A stretch of DNA of 64,000 nucleotides from Devosia subaequoris (GTDB lineage Bacteria; Pseudomonadota; Alphaproteobacteria; Rhizobiales; Devosiaceae). Shown one piece after another: positions 45,925 through 54,337 of the stretch. Location: contig NZ_JACIEW010000007.1 in the NCBI RefSeq assembly GCF_014197055.1, forward strand, positions 166,034 to 230,033. Direction: 5' to 3'. The notes under the pieces were generated by a model. The model saw nothing but the letters and a program-made list of their open reading frames with translations, ran no database searches and was not told the origin of the DNA. The stretch's first letter is position 1. The number at the start of each line of letters is the position of its first letter. Position numbers and translations under genes: made by a program.

Positions 45925-46901
45925 CCGAGCCGGATGCGCGGATCAACCGCAGCGTAGAGGAGGTCGACCACCAGATTGACCAAGGCGTAGATGATGGCGA
46001 AGGTCAAAACGATACCTTGAATGAGCGGCAGATCACGCTGGGAAATAGCCGCGATGGTCAGCTGGCCCAGACCGGGCCAGGCAAAAATGGATTCGGTCAG
46101 CACCGCGCCACCGAGCAGAGCACCGAAGCGCAGGCCGATGACACTGAGCACGGGCAGCAGGGCATTGCGCAGGGCATGGCGGATGACCACCCGGCCCTTG
46201 CGCAGGCCCTTGGCATAGGCCGTGCGCACGAAGTCCTCACGCAGCACTTCGAGCATGGACGCGCGTACCAGCCGGGAGATGATGGCCGCGGAATTGGCCG
46301 CCAGTGCCAGCGCCGGCAGCGCGATATGGGTGATGGAATCCCAGAGGACATCGGGCCGTCCGGTGACGGCGGCCCAGACCGCGGCGTGCAGCGGCTCGCC
46401 GCGCCCAATGGCGGGCAGCCACCCCAGTTGCACCGCAAACAGCAGCATCAGCAACAGACCCAGCCAATAGACCGGCATGGACACGCCCAGTTGGGCAAAC
46501 AGCATGGTGGCGGTGTCGATCCACGACCCCTGCCGGATGGCGGCGATCACACCCAGTGCCAGCCCGATCAGAGTGGCCAAGACGAGCGAAACCACGGCAA
46601 GCTCGATGGTGGCCCCCAGGCGTCCGGCGATGATCTCGGCCACTGGCTGGCTCTGGAAGATCGAACGACCCATATCGCCCTGCAGCAGCTCGGCGAAATA
46701 GTCCCAAAGGCGGACATGCCAGGGATCGTTGAGCCCCAGATTGTTACGCAGATTCAAGATGGCTTCGGGTGTGGCGTCCTGGCCAAGCAGCACGGCCGCC
46801 GGATCTCCGGGGATCAGCAGCAACAGCCCGAAGGTGACCACGACCATGCCCATCGCCATGGGAATGAGCAGCAACAGGCGCCGGATTACGTAGGCGAGCA
46901 T
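45921..46901 (-). CDS. Peptide-type ABC transporter permease (DppB/OppB-like)
   Basis: A 326-residue permease with first helix YVIRRLLLLIPMAMGMVVV, typical of DppB, and the EAA loop VRTAYAKGLRKGRVVIRHALRN. GDMGRSIFQSQPVAEII is also characteristic of the family. It forms the membrane channel with the DppC-like protein. Start ATG 46901; a 73-bp gap separates it from the M24 gene upstream in the operon. Confidence 0.93.
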   Translation of the reverse strand: MLAYVIRRLLLLIPMAMGMVVVTFGLLLLIPGDPAAVLLGQDATPEAILNLRNNLGLNDPWHVRLWDYFAELLQGDMGRSIFQSQPVAEIIAGRLGATIELAVVSLVLATLIGLALGVIAAIRQGSWIDTATMLFAQLGVSMPVYWLGLLLMLLFAVQLGWLPAIGRGEPLHAAVWAAVTGRPDVLWDSITHIALPALALAANSAAIISRLVRASMLEVLREDFVRTAYAKGLRKGRVVIRHALRNALLPVLSVIGLRFGALLGGAVLTESIFAWPGLGQLTIAAISQRDLPLIQGIVLTFAIIYALVNLVVDLLYAAVDPRIRLG

Positions 46902-46974
46902 GGCATGCGCTCCCAGGCTGTGCGCGGGCCGGAGCCGACACTGCGGACCGGATATGGATGACGATGGCTGGTCA

Positions 46975-48150
46975 TCAGGCGATCACAACGTCTTCGATTT
47001 TGCGGGGATAATGGGTCATGCTGTCAGGGCCATCGCTGGTAATCAGCACCGTGTCTGCGAGCCGATAGCCGGCAAAGTTCGGGACGAAGATAGCCGGCTC
47101 GCTCGAGGTGATCATGCCGGGCTCGAGGATGGTCTGGTCGCCCGCCTCCACCCAAGGTGGCTCGTGGAACATCACGCCCATTCCGTGCCCCACGCGGTGC
47201 AACAGGTATTCCTCCATGCCGCTATCGCGGATATAGGCCAGGGCTAGATTATCGGCGGACGCGCAGGTGTGACCGGCGACTAGCGCGGCGGTGGCCATGC
47301 GCTGGGCCTCGTATGCGACGGCGTAATGCTCGCATTGGCGCGGGCTGGGATCGCCAATGAACAGAGTGCGCTCGCTTTCGGCGGCGCGCCCACCGACACG
47401 GCAGCCCAGAGAAAGAATGATGCTTTCACCCCGCTTGACCGGATTGCCGGTGGGCATGCCGTGCGGAAAAGCCGAGCGGGCGCCCGAGTAGACCAGACCA
47501 CTGGCCAGTCCCTGCACCAGCAGGAGATCGTCATGCTCGGCGTGCATGATGTTCATGGCGTGTCGCGAGACGAAGGATTCGATCTCGATTTCGCTGGGCA
47601 GAACGCCGCCCGACGCCATGGCATCGGCGATCAGGCCGACACCGGCAACCACCATGGCATCGGCAATGCGCGATGCCTCGCGGTGCAGGACGATCTCTTC
47701 AGGGTATTTGACCAGACGCATCTGCTGGACGAGGTTGGATGGGATAGCGCGTTTCGCATTAGAAAACGCGGCCTCGATCTGGCCAACCCGCGCCAGCGAA
47801 ATCGCGTGGCTATAGGCCACTGTTCCGGTCAGATTTGGGAAGCTGCGCCCCAGCACCTCGAACGGATTGTCCACACCGGGAAACTCGAAATAGACGATGG
47901 GTTCGGCGGCGATGTTCTGGTGGGCGGCATGCGCTTCTTCGAGCTTGGGCATGAGAAGCCAGGCGCCATCTTGGGTGATGGCGAAGACGACGGGGCGCTC
48001 GGTGGTGTAGTGCGAAAACCCAGTTGTGTAGATGACATCGTCGTTGGTATCGAGCAGCAGAAGATCAATGCCGGCAGCGGCCATCCGGGTGCGGATATCG
48101 GCATGGACCTTGGCGTAGAAATCGTGTCCCAGGATTTGGTGAAATGCCAT
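46975..48150 (-). CDS. M24-family creatinase/ectoine-hydrolase-like protein lacking metal ligands
   Basis: A 391-residue pita-bread-fold protein with a creatinase N-terminal domain (residues 10-140) and an M24 domain. In metal-dependent M24 peptidases the two aspartates sit in (ID)xG and DxTRT; here those places read ILSLG (247-249) and ESERT (258-262), so both first ligands are missing. The creatinase-like RTLFIG, GHGMGVMFHEPP and SSEPAIF remain. Creatinase and ectoine hydrolase (EutD/DoeA) are M24 members, and creatinase works without metal. Which C-N bond it cuts is unknown; the neighbouring transporter and AstE/AspA-type gene suggest an amide or cyclic amidine. ATG 48150 is chosen; 48168 is an alternative start. 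Confidence 0.82.
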   Translation of the reverse strand: MAFHQILGHDFYAKVHADIRTRMAAAGIDLLLLDTNDDVIYTTGFSHYTTERPVVFAITQDGAWLLMPKLEEAHAAHQNIAAEPIVYFEFPGVDNPFEVLGRSFPNLTGTVAYSHAISLARVGQIEAAFSNAKRAIPSNLVQQMRLVKYPEEIVLHREASRIADAMVVAGVGLIADAMASGGVLPSEIEIESFVSRHAMNIMHAEHDDLLLVQGLASGLVYSGARSAFPHGMPTGNPVKRGESIILSLGCRVGGRAAESERTLFIGDPSPRQCEHYAVAYEAQRMATAALVAGHTCASADNLALAYIRDSGMEEYLLHRVGHGMGVMFHEPPWVEAGDQTILEPGMITSSEPAIFVPNFAGYRLADTVLITSDGPDSMTHYPRKIEDVVIA

Positions 48151-48172
48151 CTGCGCTCTCATCAACATGCGG

Positions 48173-48204
48173 AAAAACCGACCGGCGTCGCCAGGCGACA
48201 CCGG
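48173..48204 (-). terminator. Intra-operon terminator-like hairpin after the binding-protein gene
   Basis: On the minus strand, CCGGTGTCG-CCTGG-CGACGCCGG forms a 9-bp stem (one G-U pair), followed four bases later by TTTTT. It lies 18 bp after the dppA-like stop and ahead of the M24 gene. This placement fits partial termination or 3'-end protection that makes binding protein in excess over the rest. Confidence 0.75.
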
Positions 48205-48222
48205 CCGTAGTCGTCAGGACAC

Positions 48223-49761
48223 TTAGTCAGACAAGCCGATCAGACCGCGCAGATTGCCGCGCGGGGTGGCCTCGACATCGACCGGCAGGTCCTTGTCGTA
48301 GAACATCTGATAACCCTGGGCCGAGATGATGTAATATGGCAGCTCTTCGGCCAAAATGGTCGCCGCTCCCTGATAGGCCTGGGTGCGTTCGGCTTGATCG
48401 AGCGTGGAGCGCCCGGTCTGCAGCAGTTCATCGAGCTCGGCATTGGAGTATCCACCCCAATTGGTCGGGCCGCCCGTGGTCAGCTGGGCAAACAGCAGCC
48501 GGTCCGGATCAACAATGTTGAGCCAGCCGAGCAGGGCGATCTGATGCTGACCCTTCTGCACATAATTGGTGGAGAAAGAGGGCCAGTCGGAGATCTGGGC
48601 CGTCGCCTTGACGCCGTTCATCTCAAAGATGGCCTGAAGATACTCCACCGATTGCACGCGGTTGGGGTCTTCGCTGTGGGTGGCCAGAGTGATGGCCAAA
48701 TCTTCGCCATCCTTATCCAGAATGCCGTCGCCATCGCTATCGGACCAGCCCAGCTCGTTGAACAGCGCCTTGGCGCCTTCAGGATCGTAGGTAGGCTGGG
48801 AGATATCGGGCGAATAGGCCCACGAGGACGGCAAGATTAGCGAATGGGCGACCTCGTCGACGCCCTGATAGATGTCGTTGACGATGGTGTCCTGGTCTAC
48901 CAGCATGGCGAATGCCCGACGCATCTTAGGATCTTCGAGCAGCGGGTCGCTGACATTGAAGTTGAGATAGGTCACGCCCAGACCGGCAGTGATGACATTG
49001 CCGAAGCGATCATCGCCTTCAAGACGCTCGATATCCTGGGGCGAAAGCGGGGACTGGATGACGTCCAGATCGCCGGCCTCGAAGGCCTGAGCACGGGCCG
49101 AATTGTCGCCGATGATCTTGAGTGTGAGCTGGTCGATTGCTGGGGCACCCTGCCAGTAATTCTCATTGGCTTCGAGAACGATCTCGCTACCGCGGTTCCA
49201 GCTGGTCAGCTTCATGGGGCCGGCGCCAATGGGGTTATTGGCCAGATCGGCACCTCCCTCAATCAGAGCCTTGGGGACGATGCCGATATCGAGATAAGTC
49301 AACAACGGCGCATATGGCGCGTCGAGCGTGAACTTGACGGTACGTTCATCGACCGCTTCGACGGCGGTAATGGGCGTATAGAGGGCGCGCGATGGGGCGC
49401 TCAACTCAGGGTCGGTCAGCGTGGTAAAGGTATAGACCACGTCCTCGGCGGTCAGCGGGCTGCCATCGGAAAAGGTTAGATCCGGTCGCAGGGTGAACAC
49501 AACGGTCTGCGGATCGGGGTTTTCCCAGCTCTCGGCCAGGTCGGGTACGGCTTCGAGCGAAGGCGTGATGTGTACCAGGCCGGCGTAGATCAGATCAGCG
49601 GTGCGTGCAGCCGTAGTGTCACGAGTCAGGCGCGGATCGAGCGTGCCCGCATCGACGTCGGCGCCCACGACAATCTCGGTCATGTCCTGTGCAGCGGCGA
49701 TGTGCATGGGTGCAAAACTCAGCGCGACAATGGCGCTGGTGGTCAAAAGAAAGCTTTTCAT
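48223..49761 (-). CDS. Peptide-type ABC transporter substrate-binding protein (DppA/OppA-like)
   Basis: A 512-residue periplasmic family-5 solute-binding protein. The signal peptide MKSFLLTTSAIVALSFAPMH ends near AAAQ (residue 25). The mature part has the family-5 region DLAESWENPDPQTVVFTLRP and FSDGSPLTAEDVVYTF, and QIALLGWLNIVDPDR near the C-terminus. It defines the transporter's specificity, which cannot be read from sequence alone. It lies 20 bp after the GntR regulator's stop and is probably co-transcribed with it. Confidence 0.93.
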   Translation of the reverse strand: MKSFLLTTSAIVALSFAPMHIAAAQDMTEIVVGADVDAGTLDPRLTRDTTAARTADLIYAGLVHITPSLEAVPDLAESWENPDPQTVVFTLRPDLTFSDGSPLTAEDVVYTFTTLTDPELSAPSRALYTPITAVEAVDERTVKFTLDAPYAPLLTYLDIGIVPKALIEGGADLANNPIGAGPMKLTSWNRGSEIVLEANENYWQGAPAIDQLTLKIIGDNSARAQAFEAGDLDVIQSPLSPQDIERLEGDDRFGNVITAGLGVTYLNFNVSDPLLEDPKMRRAFAMLVDQDTIVNDIYQGVDEVAHSLILPSSWAYSPDISQPTYDPEGAKALFNELGWSDSDGDGILDKDGEDLAITLATHSEDPNRVQSVEYLQAIFEMNGVKATAQISDWPSFSTNYVQKGQHQIALLGWLNIVDPDRLLFAQLTTGGPTNWGGYSNAELDELLQTGRSTLDQAERTQAYQGAATILAEELPYYIISAQGYQMFYDKDLPVDVEATPRGNLRGLIGLSD

Positions 49762-49781
49762 TCCCTGTTTCCTTCTTGGTC

Positions 49782-50828
49782 TTACGAAGCGGCGGTGAGT
49801 CGTGTGGAAAGGCGGGCCATCTCCTCTTTACCCCCCCTTTTCGACCCCTGAGCGACCCGCTGCTGGCGCAGATCTGCCAGATGCGGGGCGAAGATGTTTT
49901 CGAGAGCGCCAGGATCGGGCGCGTGACGATATTCGAAGCAGCGCACGCCGGGCCGGACCAGATCAGTGATGTGGTCGGCACCGGAGGCATAGATCACCGC
50001 GTCACAGCTGGAGAGCACCTCGCGCAGATCATCCGCGGACGACCAGGTGACGATGATGTCCGAGACGTGCGGCGCAAATTCGCGCACGCTGGGGCGCATG
50101 ATGGCAATGTATTCCTGAAAGTGGGTGACAGCGGCGACACGGGCCCGCGGGTCCAGCCCAGCCAGGCTCTGGCGGGTGGCCTGCGATGGCAGGAAGCGCA
50201 GGCCGAGTACGTTTTCCTGGCCGATCATGCTGCGCACCTCGGCCTCGCGATGGGCGAAGGTGATGACCAGGTCGGCGGCGCGACAGGCTTGGCGCTGCGG
50301 GCCATCTTGGCGCAGGCTTTCAAGGGTCACCAACTGCATGGTGTCGTTGACGCTCAGGCAGGGACGGATCTGCTCGACATAGTCCCGACCGGGACCTTCG
50401 AAGATGCAGACAAAAATGGTGTTCAGGCCGATGGTGGGGCGGCGCAGTTGGGACTGGGCATTGATCATGGAGATCAGCCCCATTGTTGACACGCCTAGAG
50501 CCTCGGCGCGGCCGATAATAGCTTCGATATCATCGCGCAGCACATTGATGGGCTGATGATCGCCGACATGTGCGGGGCGGCCTGGAACGGTGAAGGCGCC
50601 CAGGCCATGGCGCATTTCCACCAGGCCCTCATCGCGCAGTTGCTGATAGACTTGGCTGACCGTCATGGGCGCAATACCCAGATCGGCCGCGAGTTGGCGT
50701 ACCGATGGCAGTTTGGTGCCGTCTTTCATGCCGCCAAAAGCCAACGTGTAGCTGAGCAGGCCATGCAGCTGGGTGCCCACCGGAACGGGAAGCGACTTGT
50801 CGATGCTGCTGGCGTCGATGGGGAACAT
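49782..50828 (-). CDS. GntR-family transcriptional regulator
   Basis: A 348-residue regulator. The N-terminal winged helix is clear: QLHGLLSYTLAFGGMKDGTKLPSVRQL (residues 20-46), LAADLGIAPMTVSQVYQQL and GLVEMRHGLGAFT. The C-terminal 260 residues form an effector domain I cannot assign to FadR, HutC or MocR with confidence; it looks Rossmann-like, with IIVTWSSADDL and AVIYASGADHI. It leads the ABC/hydrolase operon, so it probably senses the transported compound and controls both divergent units. ATG 50828 (MFPIDASSID) is chosen over a start 200 bases upstream. Confidence 0.82.
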   Translation of the reverse strand: MFPIDASSIDKSLPVPVGTQLHGLLSYTLAFGGMKDGTKLPSVRQLAADLGIAPMTVSQVYQQLRDEGLVEMRHGLGAFTVPGRPAHVGDHQPINVLRDDIEAIIGRAEALGVSTMGLISMINAQSQLRRPTIGLNTIFVCIFEGPGRDYVEQIRPCLSVNDTMQLVTLESLRQDGPQRQACRAADLVITFAHREAEVRSMIGQENVLGLRFLPSQATRQSLAGLDPRARVAAVTHFQEYIAIMRPSVREFAPHVSDIIVTWSSADDLREVLSSCDAVIYASGADHITDLVRPGVRCFEYRHAPDPGALENIFAPHLADLRQQRVAQGSKRGGKEEMARLSTRLTAAS

Positions 50829-50846
50829 GGTGTGTTCTATCCGTTC

Positions 50847-50865
50847 AGTACACCCCGACCGTAGC
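50847..50865. promoter_or_regulatory. Candidate operator upstream of GntR gene
   Basis: AGTACACCCCGACCGTAGC contains AGTACACC and CGTAGC. The same two words, AGTACACC and CGTAGC overlapping as AGTACACCGTAGC, occur (reverse strand) at 51034-51046 before the divergent aldo/keto reductase gene. The shared words suggest one regulator binding at both promoters. Confidence 0.4.
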
Positions 50866-51033
50866 ACTGGATTTTCAACGCGCAAGCCCCTTTGTGCTTT
50901 TCTTGTCCCAGCGTTTGCCAAAGCTCCAAATCTATGCACATTTGAACGCGATAGTACCGATTTTGGGCGCCAAGGCGCGTCAGACGGTGCGGCGGCCCGG
51001 AGTCGGACAGCACAATCAGCGGTAACCACGAGC

Positions 51034-51046
51034 GCTACGGTGTACT
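51034..51046. promoter_or_regulatory. Candidate operator at the aldo/keto reductase start
   Basis: GCTACGGTGTACT lies immediately before ATG 51048. Its reverse complement AGTACACCGTAGC matches the word pair near the GntR gene (50847-50865). Lying this close to the start, it would block initiation, or the reductase mRNA may be nearly leaderless. Confidence 0.4.
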
Positions 51047-51047
51047 A

Positions 51048-52022
51048 ATGGAATATAGCAACTTGGGCCGTACCGGCCTCAAACTCTCCCGGCTGGCCAT
51101 GGGCTGCATGACCTTTGGTTCGTCAAAATGGGCACCTTGGGTGCTTGATGAGGAGCAGTCCCGCCCGATCCTGGAAAAGGCTCTCGACCTGGGGATCAAT
51201 TTCTTCGATTTGGCCGATATGTATTCGGCTGGTGAAAGCGAGCGCGTGGTGGGCCGGGTGCTGGCAGACCAGCCGCGACACAAGCTGGTGCTGGCCACCA
51301 AGCTTTACAATCCCATGAGTCAGGACCCCAATGATCGCGGCCTGTCGCGCAAGCATGTGTTCGAGGCTGTGGACGGCAGCCTCAAGCGGTTGGGTACGGA
51401 CTATATCGACCTCTACCAGTTGCATCGTTTCGACTATGAGACGCCGCTGGAGGAAACGCTGGATGCGCTCAATGATGTGGTCCGAGCCGGCAAGGTGCGC
51501 TATTTGGGGGCATCCTCGATGCATGGCTGGCAGTTCATGAAGGCGCTGGGCCTGCAGCGCGCCAATGGCTGGGCACCCTTTGTCTCGATGCAGCCGCACT
51601 ATAATCTGATTTACCGCGAGGAAGAGCGCGAAATGCTGCCGCTGTGTCGCTCCGAAGGGATTGGCGTTATCCCTTGGAGTCCGCTGGCCCGCGGTCGCCT
51701 GGCCGGGCGCGGCGGCGATGCCGCATCAACCCGCGCTCAGACCGACAAAACCGCCAATGCGCTTTATGACCGCTCGCGGGAGCAGGACGATGCTGTGATC
51801 GCGGCGGTCCGCGGCGTGGCCGAGCGCCATGGCCGATCGCCCGCACAGATCGCCTACGCGTGGGTGGCCAGCCGGCCTGGCATTACCGCGCCAATCGTGG
51901 GCATCTCCAATCTGCATCAGTTCGATGATGCCGTTGCCGCGCTGGAGGTGACGCTGAGCGAGGAAGATGTGGCGCAGCTGGAGGCACCTTATCAGCCCAA
52001 GCCGATAGCCGGACACCAATAG
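51048..52022 (+). CDS. Aldo/keto reductase
   Basis: A 324-residue NADPH-dependent oxidoreductase with a TIM barrel. The catalytic tetrad is visible: Asp and Tyr in DLADMYSAGESE, Lys in LVLATKLYN and His in DLYQLHRFDY; the cofactor-binding region includes VIPWSPLARGRL. MEYSNLGRTGLKLSRLAMGC is a typical family start. The substrate is unknown. It is transcribed divergently from the GntR operon and precedes the DUF885 gene by 11 bp; together they probably form a second unit of the same regulon. Confidence 0.9.
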   Translation: MEYSNLGRTGLKLSRLAMGCMTFGSSKWAPWVLDEEQSRPILEKALDLGINFFDLADMYSAGESERVVGRVLADQPRHKLVLATKLYNPMSQDPNDRGLSRKHVFEAVDGSLKRLGTDYIDLYQLHRFDYETPLEETLDALNDVVRAGKVRYLGASSMHGWQFMKALGLQRANGWAPFVSMQPHYNLIYREEEREMLPLCRSEGIGVIPWSPLARGRLAGRGGDAASTRAQTDKTANALYDRSREQDDAVIAAVRGVAERHGRSPAQIAYAWVASRPGITAPIVGISNLHQFDDAVAALEVTLSEEDVAQLEAPYQPKPIAGHQ

Positions 52023-52033
52023 GAGGGCGCGGT

Positions 52034-53197
52034 ATGGAACTGGGTCGTGAACTTGCCGAGCTAACGGCGGGCATTGATGCGCTTTATCGCAACACGCCGC
52101 GCAGTGACGGCTTCTTGGACGAGGAAGGGCTAATCCCCGTGGCGGTGGCGCCGGTAACGCCCAAGCCGCTCGAGAACTACGACGCCGCTGCCGCAGCGCT
52201 TCAGGACCTGCGTCAGCGCGTGCCTGCGGCCGCGGAGAGCGCGCTGCGTCGCGACTATGTACTGGCCATGATCGATTCTCTATTGGCCCTAATCGACACC
52301 TTTGCGGGCAAGCCCATCAGCTTTGCCGAGCGTCTGCGGCGACAGATCGGCGTTGAAACCACGCTGATCGGCGCGGAGGTGCTGGAGGACTATCGTGTCA
52401 CCATGCGCACGGCGCTCGACGAAATGGGCTTTTCTGGTGGTGCGCTCGAGGCCGATCTTGGGCGCTGGGAAGCCCAAGCGCGGGTGCCCGCCGATCAGGT
52501 GCTGGACACACTGAGCGCCCTAACGCTTGAAGCGCGCAATCGCGTTTCGGCAATGATGTATCCTATGGCGTGCGAGTGGATGGAGCCAGTGGGTGTGCGG
52601 AACGTACCGTTCTCGGCCTATTGCGACTATCCCAGCCGCAAGGTGCTGCTTAATCTTGATTTTCCCTATACCCGTTTCTCGCTTAAGCACCTCGCTACCC
52701 ACGAAGTGTTTCCGGGTCATCTGGTGCATCTAGCGCTGCGCGAAAAGGCGGTTGCCGAGGGCACCATGCCGCTCGATGGTGCGCAGGTGGTCACCAGTTC
52801 AGCCAGCAGTGCGCTGTTTGAGGGTATTGCCGACAACGGCTTGTTCTTCATTGACTGGATCGAGGGGCCCGAGGATCGGCTGGGCGTGGCTCTGCAGCGG
52901 CTGCGCAGCGCCATGCGCTGTAATGCAGCCTGGATGCGCCACGAGCAGGGGCTGAGTATGGATGAGATTGTTCCGGTGATTGCCGCGGCGAGCTTTCAGG
53001 ATCCAGTCGATACCAGGTCGCGACTGGCTTTTCTTGATCACGATCTGCGCGCTCCATTTGTCTATGCCTATTGGTGCGGCGAGGTGGCAGTCCATGACAT
53101 TTGGACGACTATTGCGCCAGATCGCTGTGCAGAGTTTTGGCAATATCTGTATCTCAACATGCATACTCCCATGACCCTCAAGAACTACTGGACCTGA
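52034..53197 (+). CDS. DUF885-family putative metallohydrolase, short form
   Basis: A 387-residue protein with the zinc-peptidase-like motif ATHEVFPGHLVHLALRE near residue 233, plus the Glu-containing SSALFEGIADNGLFFIDWIE that follows, both hallmarks of the DUF885 family. Homologues are usually 550-600 residues, so about the first third is missing or replaced. No signal peptide is seen, so it is cytoplasmic. A strong AGGAGG box precedes ATG 52034. Position beside a reductase and opposite a peptide importer points to hydrolysis of the imported compound; this is an inference. Confidence 0.78.
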   Translation: MELGRELAELTAGIDALYRNTPRSDGFLDEEGLIPVAVAPVTPKPLENYDAAAAALQDLRQRVPAAAESALRRDYVLAMIDSLLALIDTFAGKPISFAERLRRQIGVETTLIGAEVLEDYRVTMRTALDEMGFSGGALEADLGRWEAQARVPADQVLDTLSALTLEARNRVSAMMYPMACEWMEPVGVRNVPFSAYCDYPSRKVLLNLDFPYTRFSLKHLATHEVFPGHLVHLALREKAVAEGTMPLDGAQVVTSSASSALFEGIADNGLFFIDWIEGPEDRLGVALQRLRSAMRCNAAWMRHEQGLSMDEIVPVIAAASFQDPVDTRSRLAFLDHDLRAPFVYAYWCGEVAVHDIWTTIAPDRCAEFWQYLYLNMHTPMTLKNYWT

Positions 53198-53539
53198 GGA
53201 CTTTTCACAGGGCCAGTTGTCGTTCGCGTTCCACTGAGGATCATTCTGCATTTGAGGGTGCCAGCTTGGGAGCGGTCACACAGCCCGGCTATGGCGCTAC
53301 CGAGGAATTGAGGGGCAGGGGGCACCATTCTCTCGAGGCGGCATTTGCGCTGCCTGACGAACCGCTCGTCTTATTTGTTCTCTGTAGGCTCAGAGACCGG
53401 CGTGCCGGCGCCGAGTACAACGGAGGCTACGTGCGCTGCGAGGCAGCACCCCCTTGACGCCCGCAAGGAAAAGGGAATGAATTCGGTCAGCTGCACTTAA
53501 CACGTTCCGCTTAGAGGACGAGGTGCTCGAGGAGGGTTT
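53198..53539. other. 342-bp spacer before the sugar ABC operon
   Basis: No open frame here has a recognisable domain. The last 60 bp hold the ribosome-binding site (GAGGAGGG) of the ATPase gene and presumably the operon promoter. I saw no LacI-type palindrome that I would defend. No terminator is obvious after the DUF885 gene. Confidence 0.55.
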
Positions 53540-54337
53540 ATGAAGTCTAGGCAGGCATCGCCGACTGGCGCCCTGTTGGAGGCACGCGGTATCTCCAAAT
53601 ATTTTGGCGCAATCACCGCTCTGCATGACGTGAATTTCCGAGTCGCGCCGGGGGAAGTCTTGGGTGTGGTTGGAGACAACGGCGCCGGCAAGTCGACCTT
53701 GATGAAAATCCTTTCTGGGCTATTCGTGCCCAGTGAGGGGCAGTTACTGTTCAAGGAAGAACCGGTTCGTTTTTCCAGCCCAAAGGAAGCTCAGCGGCGC
53801 GGTATCGAGATGGTCTACCAGGACTTCGCGCTCGCCGGTAATCTTCCAATCTACGAGAATATTTACCTGGGGCGCGAGCCAGGCAGAAAGCTTGGGCCGT
53901 TGACCCTGGTTGATCACGCCAAGGCGAGGCGCATGGCCAGCGAGCATCTCGACCGGCTCCATATCCACGTGAAATCGGTGGATCAAAACGCGGAAGACCT
54001 CTCCGGTGGCCAGCGCCAGGCTGTGGCAATAGCGCGGGCGACCGCCTTCGACGCCAAGCTCGTCATTATGGATGAACCCACCGCCGCCTTGGCTATCAAG
54101 GAAGTTGGCAAGGTACTGGACCTAATCCGGTCTCTGAAGGAACACGGCGTTGCTGTAATCATTATCTCGCACCGGATGGACGATATCTTTTACTGCTGTG
54201 ATCGAGTGATGGCGCTCTATCAGGGGTCAAACTTCGCCGAAGCCCCTCTTGATGCCACCCATCGCAACGAGGTCATCGGCTGGATCATGGGCACAAAAGG
54301 ACACAGTGAGGCCTTGGCGCATGACCAACTCCACTGA
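53540..54337 (+). CDS. Sugar ABC transporter ATPase, single-domain (FrcA/RbsA-like)
   Basis: A 265-residue ATPase of the CUT2 (ribose/fructose) family. Walker A is GDNGAGKSTLMK, the signature LSGGQRQAVAIARAT, Walker B LVIMDEPTAAL and the H-loop VIIISHRMDDIF. RbsA/XylG types have two fused ATPase domains near 500 residues; this one has one, as in FrcA, so it probably works as a homodimer. It is the first gene of the operon and overlaps the permease gene by 17 bp. Confidence 0.92.
   Translation: MKSRQASPTGALLEARGISKYFGAITALHDVNFRVAPGEVLGVVGDNGAGKSTLMKILSGLFVPSEGQLLFKEEPVRFSSPKEAQRRGIEMVYQDFALAGNLPIYENIYLGREPGRKLGPLTLVDHAKARRMASEHLDRLHIHVKSVDQNAEDLSGGQRQAVAIARATAFDAKLVIMDEPTAALAIKEVGKVLDLIRSLKEHGVAVIIISHRMDDIFYCCDRVMALYQGSNFAEAPLDATHRNEVIGWIMGTKGHSEALAHDQLH

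Noticed and set aside
45903..46961. 352-codon plus-strand open frame
   Set aside because: It lies opposite the DppB-like permease and is rich in Gln, His and Gly with no hydrophobic or domain pattern; a shadow of the permease.
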